Counted from the stretch's first letter, positions 1 to 10,090 are shown. The stretch is DNA of 62,704 nt from an uncultured Paraglaciecola sp. (GCF_913058035.1 NZ_CAJXPA010000007.1:1-62704); one strand, 5' to 3'. Numbers and translations are program-made. The notes: generated from the sequence alone by a model not told the origin.

Positions 1-2094
1 ACATTAGATAAGCCACCGCTGTTAACTGGCCATGATGTTGAAAAAAAACGAGCCGAGCTGAAAGCTTACTTTGAACAAACGTGGGAATTGTATGAATCGC
101 TGTTTTCGTTGATAAACGAAGATAAAGCATTCGTATTGCGTCCTGAGCCATTGCGTCACCCGCTAATTTTTTATTACGGACACACTGCGGTTTTCTATGT
201 TAATAAGTTACTTTTAGGCAAATTTATTAAGCAGCGTGTCAACAACCAGATAGAATCTGTTTGTGCTGTTGGTGTGGATGAAATGTCATGGGATGATCTT
301 TCTCCAGATAATTATCAATGGCCAAGTGTTGAAGCTGTTTCTGAGTATCGCGACCAAGTCAAAGAATGTGTATTAGACCTAATTGATAGTATGCACATTA
401 CTTTACCGATAACTCAAGACTCATTATCTTGGGTTATCCTTATGGGCTGTGAACATGAGCGGATACACATTGAGACATCGTCAGTTATAATGCGCATGCT
501 CGATACTAAGTATTTGACCCCATCTAATGTATGGAAAAACTGTCCTGACTCAGGTTCAGCTCCAGATAATGCTTTATTAAGTGTTGCAGGTCAGTCGTTA
601 ATATTAGGTAAGCCAGATTCTAATGCGACCTACGGCTGGGATAACGAATATGGGCAGTTACCTGTTGAAGTAAATGATTTTTTAGCCTCACAATATTTAG
701 TTTCTAATCAAGAGTTTCTGCAATTTGTCGATGCCGGTGGCTATCAAACTACAAGCTTCTGGACAGAAGAAGGTCAAAGCTGGCTAGAATTTAGCAAAAC
801 TGAAATGCCACGTTTCTGGCGCCGTAAAGCTGGTCGATATTGGCAACGCAATTTAACTGAGGAAATTCTGTTACCCCTCAATTGGCCTGTCGAGGTTAAT
901 TTTTTAGAAGCCAAGGCATTTTGTAATTGGAAGGACAGTATCAGTGATGACTCTGTGCGCCTACCAACAGAAGCTGAATGGCAAGTTTTACGTGATCAAC
1001 TCGACACCGACTTATCCGATTGGTCACAAGCACCAGGTAACATTAATCTAGAATATTTCGCCTCTTCATGTCCAGTTGATAAGTTCAAACAAACAGAATT
1101 TTATGATGTTATCGGTAACGTTTGGCAGTGGAGCGAGAGCCCTATAGATGGCTATGAAGGATTTAAAGTTCACCCGCTTTATGATGATTTTTCAACACCC
1201 ACTTTTGATGGGCAACATAATTTGATTAAAGGTGGAAGCTGGATGTCTACTGGCAATGAAGCTACTCGCGATTCTCGGTATGCTTTTCGTCGTCATTTTC
1301 ATCAGCATGCAGGTTTTCGTTACGTATCTAGCAAACATCAAGAAGTACCGATTACTCCAGTGACAAAATGCGAAATGCAGGCAGATATTAGCCGTACATT
1401 ACATCATCATTTCGGCATGAGCAGTAATAACGCTGAACATGATTTGCAGCAGGTTCTTTGCTTAGTCCAGCAATATGTCACACCAGATAGCAAAGTTCTG
1501 GATATGGGTTGTGGTGTGGGACGCTTGGCATTTGAATTAGCCAAAACTGCTGGTAGTGTCGATGGAATAGACTTTACCGCAAGGCATATTCAGCATTGCC
1601 TTGACTTAAAAGAGCAAGGTCAAATTCGTTACGCTATGACTACTCAAGGTGAAATATTTGATTTCCATGAGGTAACATTAGGTAACTTAGGATTTGTAGA
1701 TGCTCCTGAAAACCTACATTTTGCGCAAGGCGACGGGCATAATCTGAAATTACAATTTAATGATTACGACGTAGCAATTTGTCACCGTGTTATAGAATAC
1801 AGTTATCATCCACAGGTCTTACTGCAACAACTCTGCCAACGCGTAAAAGCGGGTGGTTTGGTTATATTAGGCAGCAGTTATGCGTGGGATGTGTCTATTA
1901 CTGATGTTCAACATTGGATTGGCGGCTTTAAGCGTAATGGTGAAAACTTGAGTAGCGAAGCTCATTTATCTGAAATAATGTCTACTGAATTTGACTTAGT
2001 AAAAGAAACAGAAATTGTCAGTAAGCTTGAATTGGATCAACGCACTAGCCAAACTGCTAATAACCATATTACTATTTGGCGCAAACGGGTCTAA
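1..2094 (+). CDS. ovoA: 5-histidylcysteine sulfoxide synthase / ovothiol methyltransferase, OvoA (5' partial)
   Basis: OvoA is a non-heme iron enzyme that joins cysteine to histidine C5 as a sulfoxide in ovothiol biosynthesis; its C-terminal methyltransferase later methylates the imidazole. The frame is open from base 1, with typical OvoA residues (LLTGHD, then YFEQTWELYESLF) before any start codon. The true start therefore lies outside the window, and the TTG at 88 is not the start. Seen: a DinB-like helical part with the iron-binding HxxxHxE pattern EHERIHIE (visible residues about 151-158), a formylglycine-generating-enzyme-like domain ending in GGSWMSTGN and RRHFHQHAGFRY, then a SAM-dependent methyltransferase domain with VLDMGCGVG near residue 500. 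The length fits the full two-part OvoA, lacking only a short N-terminus. A FAD monooxygenase follows 17 bases after the stop, probably co-transcribed. Confidence 0.95.
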   Translation, partial: TLDKPPLLTGHDVEKKRAELKAYFEQTWELYESLFSLINEDKAFVLRPEPLRHPLIFYYGHTAVFYVNKLLLGKFIKQRVNNQIESVCAVGVDEMSWDDLSPDNYQWPSVEAVSEYRDQVKECVLDLIDSMHITLPITQDSLSWVILMGCEHERIHIETSSVIMRMLDTKYLTPSNVWKNCPDSGSAPDNALLSVAGQSLILGKPDSNATYGWDNEYGQLPVEVNDFLASQYLVSNQEFLQFVDAGGYQTTSFWTEEGQSWLEFSKTEMPRFWRRKAGRYWQRNLTEEILLPLNWPVEVNFLEAKAFCNWKDSISDDSVRLPTEAEWQVLRDQLDTDLSDWSQAPGNINLEYFASSCPVDKFKQTEFYDVIGNVWQWSESPIDGYEGFKVHPLYDDFSTPTFDGQHNLIKGGSWMSTGNEATRDSRYAFRRHFHQHAGFRYVSSKHQEVPITPVTKCEMQADISRTLHHHFGMSSNNAEHDLQQVLCLVQQYVTPDSKVLDMGCGVGRLAFELAKTAGSVDGIDFTARHIQHCLDLKEQGQIRYAMTTQGEIFDFHEVTLGNLGFVDAPENLHFAQGDGHNLKLQFNDYDVAICHRVIEYSYHPQVLLQQLCQRVKAGGLVILGSSYAWDVSITDVQHWIGGFKRNGENLSSEAHLSEIMSTEFDLVKETEIVSKLELDQRTSQTANNHITIWRKRV

Positions 2095-2111
2095 ATCGCT
2101 GGATAGTTGTT

Positions 2112-3338
2112 TTGAGTAAAAAAATTGTCATTGCAGGTGCAGGTATTGGTGGTTTGTGTGCCGCGTTAGCACTCGCCAAACGCGGGTTTCAGGTGGCTGT
2201 TTACGAACAAAGCCTGCATCTTGGTGAAATAGGCGCGGGTTTGCAACTTAGCCCCAATGCTATGCACGTATTACAAGTCCTTGGTATAGCTGATGAAGCG
2301 AAAGCCAAGGCCTTTATTCCAGCGTCAGCAGTGATGCGTCACTATCAAACCGGCAAAAAATATTTCACTGTGCCTCTAGCCGACACTGCTAGGCAAAAAT
2401 ATGGTGCTAATTATCTACACATTCATCGGGCAGACTTACATACTGTTTTAAAGTGTGCATGTGAGAAGCTAAATGTAAGCATCCATTTAGGCCAAGCGAT
2501 TCGGAGTTATCAACATTGTCCGCAAAACTGGGATCCCAATAATCTGACCCTTCGTAATTTGACTATACAATTTGAAAACAGTGAAAGCCTAGAAGCCGAT
2601 GTGTTAATCGGGGCCGACGGCATTAAGTCACATGTTCAGTCTTGTATGTTAGGTCAAACGCCTGCTGAATTCACCGGCCAAGTTGCTTGGCGTGGTGTAG
2701 TAGAAGCAAACAAACTTCCTAAAGGGCTAATCCAATCTAATGCCAATCTATGGGTAGGCCCGGGTAAACATTTTGTGAGCTATTATTTACGAGGTGGCGA
2801 CTTAATCAATTTTGTTGCTGTGCAAGAACGTACTGATTGGCAGAAAGAGTCGTGGAATGAGCCAGGAGATATAAATGAGTTACGGGACACTTTCAAAGGC
2901 TGGCATCCCGAAGTCACAGAATTATTAGGCGCAACAAAGTCGTGCTTTCTATGGGCTTTGTTTGATAGGCAACCACTGACCCAATGGACAGATCGATCCG
3001 TCGCTTTGTTAGGCGATGCTTGTCACCCAATGTTACCATTTTTAGCTCAAGGAGCTGCCATGGCTATTGAGGACAGCTATGCCCTTGCACATTGTTTAGC
3101 GAATGAAAACGACACCCAAACTGCCTTAAAATCTTATCAAAATATACGGCTAACTCGCACCAGTAATATCCAACTTGCTGCGCGTAAAAATGCTGGTTTA
3201 TATCATATGAGCTCACCCTTAGCACAGGCGAAATTAGCCGTATTATCAGGTTTATCTAATCTAGGTATAAGCGATAGAGTGGCCGTAAATAAACTTGATT
3301 TTATCTATGCGTATAATATTGTTGAGCAGTTAAATTGA
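2112..3338 (+). CDS. FAD-dependent monooxygenase, salicylate/3-hydroxybenzoate hydroxylase-like
   Basis: Single-component flavoprotein hydroxylase of the PHBH/salicylate hydroxylase group. It starts with the Rossmann motif KIVIAGAGIGGLCAALALA and has a GADGIKSHV segment (the DG motif that contacts FAD and NAD(P)H) and the late GDACHPMLPFLAQGAAMAIEDS motif that contacts the FAD ribityl chain. The length (about 408 residues) is normal. I prefer the TTG at 2112, since a product starting MSKKIVIAGAGIGG matches the family; the frame is open upstream to a TTG at 2076 inside ovoA. No strong ribosome binding site is visible at either. The substrate cannot be read from sequence. Its position just behind ovoA is unusual, as ovothiol synthesis has no known flavin hydroxylase step. 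It may simply share a transcript. Confidence 0.85.
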   Translation: MSKKIVIAGAGIGGLCAALALAKRGFQVAVYEQSLHLGEIGAGLQLSPNAMHVLQVLGIADEAKAKAFIPASAVMRHYQTGKKYFTVPLADTARQKYGANYLHIHRADLHTVLKCACEKLNVSIHLGQAIRSYQHCPQNWDPNNLTLRNLTIQFENSESLEADVLIGADGIKSHVQSCMLGQTPAEFTGQVAWRGVVEANKLPKGLIQSNANLWVGPGKHFVSYYLRGGDLINFVAVQERTDWQKESWNEPGDINELRDTFKGWHPEVTELLGATKSCFLWALFDRQPLTQWTDRSVALLGDACHPMLPFLAQGAAMAIEDSYALAHCLANENDTQTALKSYQNIRLTRTSNIQLAARKNAGLYHMSSPLAQAKLAVLSGLSNLGISDRVAVNKLDFIYAYNIVEQLN

Positions 3339-3525
3339 CATAACAGAGTGTGAATGACGTTTCTTTACACACCAGTATGATACTAAACAACATATAAAAA
3401 GTGCCCTTGATTGAGTCGCCTTTCCTCAATGCTATGTGTGCCGTTTTTTGTATGAAATGTTTTAGTTTTTAACTGATGTAATAACGATTAGAAATAAGTG
3501 TTAATACCCGATACTGCCTTTATTT

Positions 3526-4485
3526 TTACCTGCACATAGATGGATTCGCCTTACACAAGCTATCCATGACTTGTGCAGTCTCTGTCTCAGCAGTGCGGCT
3601 AATAATCCGTTTAAGATGTTCTCGCAGCCATATTAATCCTTGATCTCTGTCTTGTCGTTTGTGCCAAATTGAGGAAATTTGTTGTGGCATTATTTCTATA
3701 GGAGCCATAGTGGCAGCAATTTCTCCAGCGATGATGTCTTTAGCAACCGCAGTAACTGGGATCACGCATATCAGATTACTGCGCTTGATTAAATTGGCAA
3801 CTGAAGAAAAGTGATTGACGCTAACCGCAACTCGTCTAGATAATCCATGTTGCAATAAAACCTGATCGGTATATCCGGTTATATCACCAGACAAAGATAC
3901 CAAAAGATGATCTGCAGCAGCGAACTCTTCCAAACTAAGCTCGGCTTTTGCTAATAAGTGGTCATGATGCATAATGCAAATATACATGGGTGAAAACAAA
4001 TACTCGGCTCTAAAAGTATTTGAAATAACGCCTGTGTTACCGATCACCATATCAACTTCTGCATTTTCAAGAACCTGATCTGCATTCACTATTGTGTAGG
4101 GGACCGCATGAATATTAACGCCTGGTGCTTCCTTTTCGAGAGCACAACGTAATTCTGCCCAGGCCATATCGACTACTATATCTGTTACCGCAATACGGAA
4201 CGTTCGTTTGGCAGTAGCGGGATCAAAACTCTTGGGATCAACCGCTTCTGTGAGTGATATAAGGGGATCGCGAACTTGATTCCATAAGTTTTGTGCATGC
4301 AAAGTCGGTTGAATATTACGGCCATCTTTGACAAATAATTCATCTTTCCAAGCTACCCGCATTCTGCTGACAGCATTAGATACTGCAGGTTGTGTCATAG
4401 ATAATCGATTAGCTGCTCGTGTAATAGAACGTTCAGTCATGATGGCATCAAATACCATTAAAAGGTTTAACTCTTGTGGACGCAT
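3526..4485 (-). CDS. LysR-family transcriptional regulator
   Basis: LysR-type DNA-binding regulator. The N-terminus has the winged helix-turn-helix (MRPQELNLLMVFDAIMTERS, then ITRAANRLSMTQPAVSNAVSRMR), followed by a periplasmic-binding-protein-like effector domain from about residue 90. The family usually starts close to the helix-turn-helix, so I choose the ATG at 4485 over the TTG at 4518, which would add eleven poorly matching residues. It is convergent with the monooxygenase and divergent from the PagL gene, so the gap at 4486-4819 is the natural place for its operator. LysR regulators often control the divergent neighbour, but no T-N11-A box could be assigned with confidence. The C-terminus is slightly long and contains Cys residues of unknown meaning. 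Confidence 0.9.
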   Translation of the reverse strand: MRPQELNLLMVFDAIMTERSITRAANRLSMTQPAVSNAVSRMRVAWKDELFVKDGRNIQPTLHAQNLWNQVRDPLISLTEAVDPKSFDPATAKRTFRIAVTDIVVDMAWAELRCALEKEAPGVNIHAVPYTIVNADQVLENAEVDMVIGNTGVISNTFRAEYLFSPMYICIMHHDHLLAKAELSLEEFAAADHLLVSLSGDITGYTDQVLLQHGLSRRVAVSVNHFSSVANLIKRSNLICVIPVTAVAKDIIAGEIAATMAPIEIMPQQISSIWHKRQDRDQGLIWLREHLKRIISRTAETETAQVMDSLCKANPSMCR

Positions 4486-4819
4486 AAGGTGTTTATTTAA
4501 AAAATTATTTTTGAACAATACATCACAAAATAAAATGTGTCACATATAAATATATAATTTTTTTTATTCAATTATAGCGTCCATAATACCCCTATCATAA
4601 TAACCTAGCCAAAGGGCTTACCTAACAAACAAGTCAATACAGTCTTTGGTAGTGATGGCCGCGTAAGTGATTATTTACGAATTAACTGAGTAACAGATCC
4701 TGATTGGCAATACTGAGCCATTATTATCTTCTGAAGATACATTAATGAGCTTAATCTGAAATAAAACCTACATATTCCTTGTCCTATAGACACGTTTAAA
4801 ATTTTTGGAGTACATTATT
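4486..4819. promoter_or_regulatory. Divergent intergenic region between LysR gene and pagL-like gene
   Basis: About 330 bases, very A/T-rich next to the lysR start. It must hold the promoters of both divergent genes. No reading frame looks coding. A clear ribosome binding site GGAG lies at 4807-4810, ten bases before the ATG at 4820. Individual promoter boxes cannot be assigned safely. Confidence 0.5.
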
Positions 4820-5362
4820 ATGCGCTGGTTAATTTTATTATTAACTATACCCTTCAGTTTACTTTCGAGCCAAAGTACCTTCGCTAGCAAGCAGGCGGTA
4901 GCTATCGATTATTTGCACGGTGAAAGTGATTTATCTGGAATTCGTCTGGCTTATCGTCCTCATAATACTCAATTAACCAATTTTGAATGGTTAGGCAGTC
5001 TTGATCTGTATTGGGAGGTCAGCTTAAATTTTTGGGAATTTGGACAGGACAACCAACATGAAACCAATTATGCGATTGCGTTATCTCCCGTTTTTTCAAA
5101 GCAATTAAACATGCTATACAACAAATATCCTCTTAAATTTGAATTAGGTATCGGTGTATCACTGATCACTGACACACGTTTTGCTGGCAAGGACATAGGC
5201 TCTCATTATCAATTTGAAGATCGACTCGGTTTGATATTGGAGTTTGGGGAGCAATTAGAAAAGTCTGTGGCGATGCGTTACATGCATTATTCGAATGGTG
5301 GATTGAATGATGATAACCCCGGTTTAGATTTTCTGAATCTGTCATACGCACGTGAGTTCTAG
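4820..5362 (+). CDS. PagL-type lipid A 3-O-deacylase (acyloxyacyl hydrolase family)
   Basis: Predicted outer-membrane beta-barrel enzyme that removes the 3-O-linked acyl chain from lipid A. It begins with a signal peptide (MRWLILLLTIPFSLLSSQSTFA) and ends in a barrel-like C-terminus closing with F. The catalytic signature of PagL is present near the C-terminus as MHYSNGGLNDDNPGLDF, containing the His-x-Ser pair (HYS), with a candidate acidic partner further on. The length of about 180 residues is right for the family. The start is the ATG at 4820 because GGAG lies at the proper distance; a TTG five codons earlier overlaps that site. An MlaC-like gene follows 108 bases downstream in the same direction, so the two may share a transcript devoted to outer-membrane lipids. 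Confidence 0.8.
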   Translation: MRWLILLLTIPFSLLSSQSTFASKQAVAIDYLHGESDLSGIRLAYRPHNTQLTNFEWLGSLDLYWEVSLNFWEFGQDNQHETNYAIALSPVFSKQLNMLYNKYPLKFELGIGVSLITDTRFAGKDIGSHYQFEDRLGLILEFGEQLEKSVAMRYMHYSNGGLNDDNPGLDFLNLSYAREF

Positions 5363-5470
5363 TTTTGTATTTATTGAAGTGGGGCATTATTGCTGCTGCA
5401 CAGTACATAAACACAATATTTTAGTTTCTTTTTATTCAAACATTGAACCGCTCATAAGGATCGCTTATTC

Positions 5471-6130
5471 ATGAAAACAACATTTACGACAATAATAAAA
5501 CATATTAGTCAGATAACATTGTTTATAACGTCAACTTTGCTGCTGACCCCAAGTTATGCAGACACAATTAATCCTCAAGAATTGCTAGAAAAAGTGACTA
5601 ACACCACATTTAAGCGGATCGATTCAGAACAACAGAACATAAAATCTAACCCTGATCATCTTCGTGTGATCATTGATCAAGAACTGATGCCCTATGTTGA
5701 TCATAAATTTGCTGCATTCAAGGTATTGGGGAACCAATTTAGATCAGTGCCTAAAGATAAAATTCCAGAATTTGTGAATGAGTTTAGGCAGTATTTGGTT
5801 TCTAACTTTGCTATTGCATTGGCAAGTTATGGTGGACAAGAACTACTGTTTGAACCTGTTAAAGACTTTGCTGATAAAAGCTCGATCAATATTAAGGCAA
5901 TCATTAAACAAGGTGATGGCCCAAACATAAATATTAGCTTTAGTTTGCGTAAAATTAAAAACACACAACAATGGAAAACTTATGACTTGGTAGCAGAAGG
6001 GATCAGTTTGTTGTCGAGTAAACGCAGTGAGTTTTCATCGATTATCCGCCAACAAGGCATAGAGGCTGCTATAGATATTATGAGAAATAAAAATAGCCAA
6101 ACCTTGAACATCGTCTCTAATGTTAACTAG
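5471..6130 (+). CDS. MlaC/Ttg2D-family phospholipid-binding periplasmic protein
   Basis: MlaC is the periplasmic shuttle that carries phospholipids between the outer-membrane MlaA complex and the inner-membrane MlaFEDB transporter. Seen: a signal peptide ending in TPSYADT, a helical start (NPQELLEKVTNTTFKRID), the family pattern ELMPYVDHKFAAFKVLGNQFR, and a C-terminal half with ISFSLRKIKNTQQWKTYDLVAEGISLL, which matches the MlaC region before the last helix. Length (219 residues) fits. Only mlaC is present: mlaF, mlaE, mlaD and mlaB are not beside it, so it is an orphan or second copy. It follows a PagL-type gene, which suggests a local role in outer-membrane lipid remodelling; that link is inference. 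Confidence 0.8.
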   Translation: MKTTFTTIIKHISQITLFITSTLLLTPSYADTINPQELLEKVTNTTFKRIDSEQQNIKSNPDHLRVIIDQELMPYVDHKFAAFKVLGNQFRSVPKDKIPEFVNEFRQYLVSNFAIALASYGGQELLFEPVKDFADKSSINIKAIIKQGDGPNINISFSLRKIKNTQQWKTYDLVAEGISLLSSKRSEFSSIIRQQGIEAAIDIMRNKNSQTLNIVSNVN

Positions 6131-6588
6131 ACTAGGCAAACACTTAACTTGTTATGTGTTAGGTAAGCAATATTAGATATTTGATGTGTTACGGTAAATA
6201 AATTATTAGGCTGTAATTGAGTGGCATCAAATTTAGAGGGTGGCATCTTAATAGACAAATCAGTATTGATGGGCTTATCCTTTTTGTTTTCATAATAAGT
6301 TATGTTAGGTTAATTTAATACACGCACCTTAACAATCACGACCAATCAGAGCTGACTTATACGGTGTGTCTGATTATTCCTAGAGAACTTTATTTAACCT
6401 TTTACTCCAGACCCTTCTCTCGACAGTCGGTTGAGCCTTTTAATTGCGCGGCTATCTTGAAAAACACCGATAGTCCCGTCTTACCCAACGTAGTTGACGC
6501 ATAATATTTTAATGGCTTTTAATCATCTTCGTAATAGACTGGCATTCCGAAAAATATCGGCATGTAGTTTTAAACAAGTGGAGAGGGT
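6131..6588. other. Intergenic region upstream of the SMP-30-like gene
   Basis: About 460 bases with stops in all frames and no recognisable protein remnant. A good ribosome binding site, GGAGAGGG, sits at its right edge just before the TTG start at 6589. A promoter for the downstream gene is expected here, but I cannot place it. Confidence 0.4.
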
Positions 6589-7668
6589 TTGAAAAAATTA
6601 ATCTTTAGCACAATTGGAATTCTTATAATTTTAGTTATTTTTGTGTGTTTTATCCCTGCTCCCATTTCGCCAGTCGCCTATGCCCCGGCTGCACCAAAAG
6701 AACTTGTCGGCGTATTGGCACCAAACAAGCTTTTACAAAATGCAGAGCTTCTTGGATTGGGAAAAATTGATGGTCCTGAAGAGGTCGTCGTAGATAGCCA
6801 AGGTCGAATTTATGCTGGCATATTAGACGGGAAAATCATGATGCTTACCCTAGATGGTAAGTTGGATGTCTTTGCTGAAACACATGGACGGCCACTGGGC
6901 ATGCAGTTTGACAAGAATGCAAACTTGATTGTTTGTGATGCTGATAAAGGGTTGCTCTCGATTAATCCTTTAGGGAAAATCACAGTTTTGGTTACTTCAG
7001 CGAATGGCGCTCTTCTGAATTTCACTGATGCTTTAGATATATCTAAAGATGGAATTATTTATTTTACAGATGCGAGCACTCAATACAGGCAAAATGAATA
7101 TCTATATGATCTTTTAGAATCAAAGCCCCATGGCAGACTTCTAAGCTTCAACCCAGCCACAGGCCAGATTAAACTCTTACTCAAAGATTTATATTTTGCA
7201 AACGGCGTGGCTTTATCCCAGCAGGAGAATTTTGTATTGGTGAATGAGACTTACCGCTATAGGATCGTCAGATACTGGCTGAAGGGTCCCAAGGCAGGTA
7301 CTCATGATATTTTTATCGATAATTTACCTGGCTTCCCAGATAACATCTCCAGCAATGGTAAAGGTACATTCTGGCTGGCCCTATTTACTGTGCGAAATGA
7401 TGTGGTGGACACACTCCATTCTTATCCTTTTCTAAAAGCGCAAATGTCCAAACTACCCAAAGCTTTATGGCCTAAGCCAAAACCTTATGGCTTAGTTTTA
7501 GCTCTAAATGAACAAGGTGAAATCACTAAAAGTCTGCATGAACCTACAGGTAAACATCTAAATGAAATAACATCTGCGCGCGAGCAAGATGGTTATTTGT
7601 ATTTGGGTAGTCTACATAATGATCGGATCGGGAAGTATAAATTACCTAAGGTGATAGGTGATAGGTAG
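6589..7668 (+). CDS. SMP-30/gluconolactonase/strictosidine-synthase-like protein, membrane-anchored
   Basis: Six-bladed beta-propeller of the calcium-dependent phosphotriesterase superfamily. An N-terminal hydrophobic stretch (residues about 4-22, then PAPISPVAYAP) looks like a signal anchor, leaving the propeller in the periplasm. Family patterns include GPEEVVVDSQGRIYAG, PLGMQFDKNANLIVCDADKGL, the strictosidine-synthase-like YFTDASTQY, FANGVALSQQENFVLVNET and LPGFPDNISSNGKGTFWLAL, matching the adipocyte plasma-membrane-associated-protein branch. The start is TTG at 6589, supported by GGAGAGGG seven bases upstream. The substrate is unknown; members hydrolyse lactones or arylesters. It appears to be a single-gene unit. 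Confidence 0.8.
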   Translation: MKKLIFSTIGILIILVIFVCFIPAPISPVAYAPAAPKELVGVLAPNKLLQNAELLGLGKIDGPEEVVVDSQGRIYAGILDGKIMMLTLDGKLDVFAETHGRPLGMQFDKNANLIVCDADKGLLSINPLGKITVLVTSANGALLNFTDALDISKDGIIYFTDASTQYRQNEYLYDLLESKPHGRLLSFNPATGQIKLLLKDLYFANGVALSQQENFVLVNETYRYRIVRYWLKGPKAGTHDIFIDNLPGFPDNISSNGKGTFWLALFTVRNDVVDTLHSYPFLKAQMSKLPKALWPKPKPYGLVLALNEQGEITKSLHEPTGKHLNEITSAREQDGYLYLGSLHNDRIGKYKLPKVIGDR

Positions 7669-8002
7669 CAATAAAACCTGTGGTATTGGGGTCGCTAAAA
7701 CAGTCCAAACTTACCAAAAAACCATCTTTAGTTTGATGAAACTACAAAAGGTGTCTATATCAATTATTGTCCTAGCGACGATTATATTACCGAGTAGGAG
7801 TTTTAGAACTGCGCCCTATTAATTTGGTCTTTTTGGAGCGACTGTATCAATATTTAACAAATTTTCCCATACAGATACTGATTAAATGGTGTCGATGATC
7901 TATATCGTATGATTTTATATTTTCGCAGAAACCGCACTGCTTTTTTCTGATAATATTCTATCTCAAATAATCCCTTTTCACTTAAACCATGAGTTACTTA
8001 TT
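7669..8002. other. Intergenic region upstream of purT
   Basis: About 330 bases without a coding-like frame. It should carry the purT promoter. I looked for a PurR-type palindrome (ACGCAAACGTTTGCGT-like) and did not see a convincing one. Confidence 0.4.
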
Positions 8003-9193
8003 ATGAGCCTTTCTATTCTAGGCAGTGCAAAATCAAATAGCGCCACAAAAGCACTTTTATTAGGCTCCGGCGAACTTGGTAAAGAAATTGCCATTGAACT
8101 ACAAAGGCTTGGCATTGAAGTCATTGCTGCAGATAGTTACGTAAATGCACCTGCAATGCAGGTAGCTCACTCTTGGTATGTACTTAATATGCTTGATGGC
8201 GAGCGTTTAGAAGAGATCATTCGTGCAGAACAGCCTGATTTTATTATTCCTGAGGTTGAAGCAATTGCCACCGCTTCATTAATAAAATTAGAGGCTGAGG
8301 GCTTTAACATTGTGCCTAGCGCACGTGCAACAAAATTAACCATGGATAGAGAAGGGATACGCCGCTTAGTCGCTGAAACACTATCAGTAAAAACGTCCCC
8401 TTATGTTTTTACTGATAGCAAAGCCGAGTATTTACAAGCCGTTAAAGAATTTGGTATGCCCTGTGTTATTAAACCTGTAATGAGCAGCTCAGGCAAAGGC
8501 CAAAGTGTGATTAAGTCAGATGCAGATTTGGAGTCAGCATGGACTTATTCTCAAGAGGGTGGCCGCAGTGGTGCTGGACGAATAATTGTGGAAGGTTTTG
8601 TTCCCTTTGACTATGAAATTACTTTATTAACCGTCAGTGCTGTGGATGGTATTCATTTTTGTGCTCCTATTGGCCATCGACAAGAAGATGGTGATTATCG
8701 TGAATCGTGGCAACCACAAGTAATGTCTGAACTAGCACTACAAAAAGTAAAACAAATCGCTGCAAAAGTAGTTAAAGAATTAGGCGGTTACGGCTTATTT
8801 GGAATGGAGTTTTTTATTAAAGACAATGAAGTCTACTTTAATGAAGTGTCACCGCGACCCCACGACACCGGCCTTGTCACACTGATGTCCCAAGATCTAT
8901 CCGAATTTGCCCTACACGTCCGCGCAATTCTAGGTCTGCCAATTGGAGTTATCACCCAATATGGCCCAACAGCATCGAGTGTTATTTTAGGTGATGGTAA
9001 GTCACAGGATATTAAGTTTGCTAAAATAAGCCAAGCATTAAGCTTAGTGGCAGGTTCACAGCTACGTTTATTTGCAAAACCAAATATTGACGGTAAGCGC
9101 CGCTTGGGTGTTGCTATTGCACGTGGTAAAAGTACAAACAATGCGATTGAAAATGCTAAGCAAGTATCCAGTTGTATTGAAGTGCTTTATTAA
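8003..9193 (+). CDS. purT: Formate-dependent phosphoribosylglycinamide formyltransferase (GAR transformylase 2)
   Basis: PurT uses ATP and formate to formylate glycinamide ribonucleotide in the third step of purine synthesis, an alternative to folate-dependent PurN. The protein is an ATP-grasp enzyme of 396 residues, close to the family norm. Seen: the N-terminal [20 protein letters not shown], the [15 protein letters not shown] segment, the ATP-grasp loop [14 protein letters not shown], and the metal-binding [27 protein letters not shown] region. It starts at the ATG at 8003 and looks monocistronic. Nothing odd is seen. Confidence 0.97.
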   Translation: MSLSILGSAKSNSATKALLLGSGELGKEIAIELQRLGIEVIAADSYVNAPAMQVAHSWYVLNMLDGERLEEIIRAEQPDFIIPEVEAIATASLIKLEAEGFNIVPSARATKLTMDREGIRRLVAETLSVKTSPYVFTDSKAEYLQAVKEFGMPCVIKPVMSSSGKGQSVIKSDADLESAWTYSQEGGRSGAGRIIVEGFVPFDYEITLLTVSAVDGIHFCAPIGHRQEDGDYRESWQPQVMSELALQKVKQIAAKVVKELGGYGLFGMEFFIKDNEVYFNEVSPRPHDTGLVTLMSQDLSEFALHVRAILGLPIGVITQYGPTASSVILGDGKSQDIKFAKISQALSLVAGSQLRLFAKPNIDGKRRLGVAIARGKSTNNAIENAKQVSSCIEVLY

Positions 9194-10090
9194 ATTTAAG
9201 GTGCATCAATTAGGTATCTAGGATCAGAGTCAACCTTAAGAAGTTTCCGTATTTTGCTGATTTAGCTATGAGTAATGTTGCATATAAATTAAATCATTAG
9301 CAGAAAACCTACAGGTACAGCTTCGTTAAAAATGTAAAGCTATTTGATGTTTTAATGCGTTAAAAGTATTGGGTACCTGCCAATAGTCTGCTGTCTCTGA
9401 TTGAGTTTTAGCAACGCGAATGACTTCATTTATACAATCAAATTGTTTCCGAGAAACTAACTCCAAGCAGATTTGGACACACTCTTTGGCTTGTTGTTTG
9501 ATGATTGTAAACACAAATGTGTGTTTTTTGTGCCACTGTAAAGTTTCTTGGTGAGTATCTGAGGTTAGAGCAAACTTTAAGCATACATAATGAAGATTTG
9601 TTTATTGTAGTAAATTTAGTTTTTATAATTTTACGACACAAATTAAAAAAGCATTGAAGTCTAAAACGTTTACTTTGCCTTTAACTAATTAACGTTTTTA
9701 TAGAGAGACAATTTTATAAAGAGACGTTTTATAGGAAATTCTTGATAGTTTCCTTGTAAATTGTCAAGTCTGACCTGTTAATTGGTCCAGTTTGTCATGG
9801 TTTGTTATAATTTTTTTGAAGATAGGCTATGGTTATTCTTCGGAAGATGATTACAATTTAATCGACTTCTTAACCGATAATAAAATTTCGATGAGTATTC
9901 CAGCTATTGGTTTACATTACTAATTTTGAAATGGAATCAACCTGAATGTATATTCAATTACGATACGCCTAAGCACCTTAATTTGGCATGAACGGGTTGC
10001 TAAAACTGAGACTTTTAATTTCTCTATTAGATTAGTTTCTGAGGGTGAAATTTCTGATTATTAGAATAAACGAGCATTAAAGGGAATAAA
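9194..10090. other. Long non-coding gap, start of the accessory zone
   Basis: About 900 very A/T-rich bases. Short frames exist on the minus strand (for example 9326-9514, GTG start, no ribosome binding site) but none resembles a family. A stretch near 9825-9922 reads YGYSSEDDYNLIDFLTDNKI on the plus strand and could be a scrap of a lost gene; it matches nothing I can name. Confidence 0.4.

Noticed and set aside
88..90. TTG at 88 as the start of ovoA
   Set aside because: The frame stays open to base 1 and the upstream residues match OvoA, so the real start is outside the window.
4328..4549. 73-codon plus-strand frame over the LysR gene
   Set aside because: Antisense shadow of the helix-turn-helix region; no ribosome binding site or family.
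7669..8002. PurR operator upstream of purT
   Set aside because: No convincing 16-base palindrome was found.
9326..9514. 62-codon minus-strand frame after purT
   Set aside because: GTG start without ribosome binding site and no known family; kept only as part of the non-coding gap.
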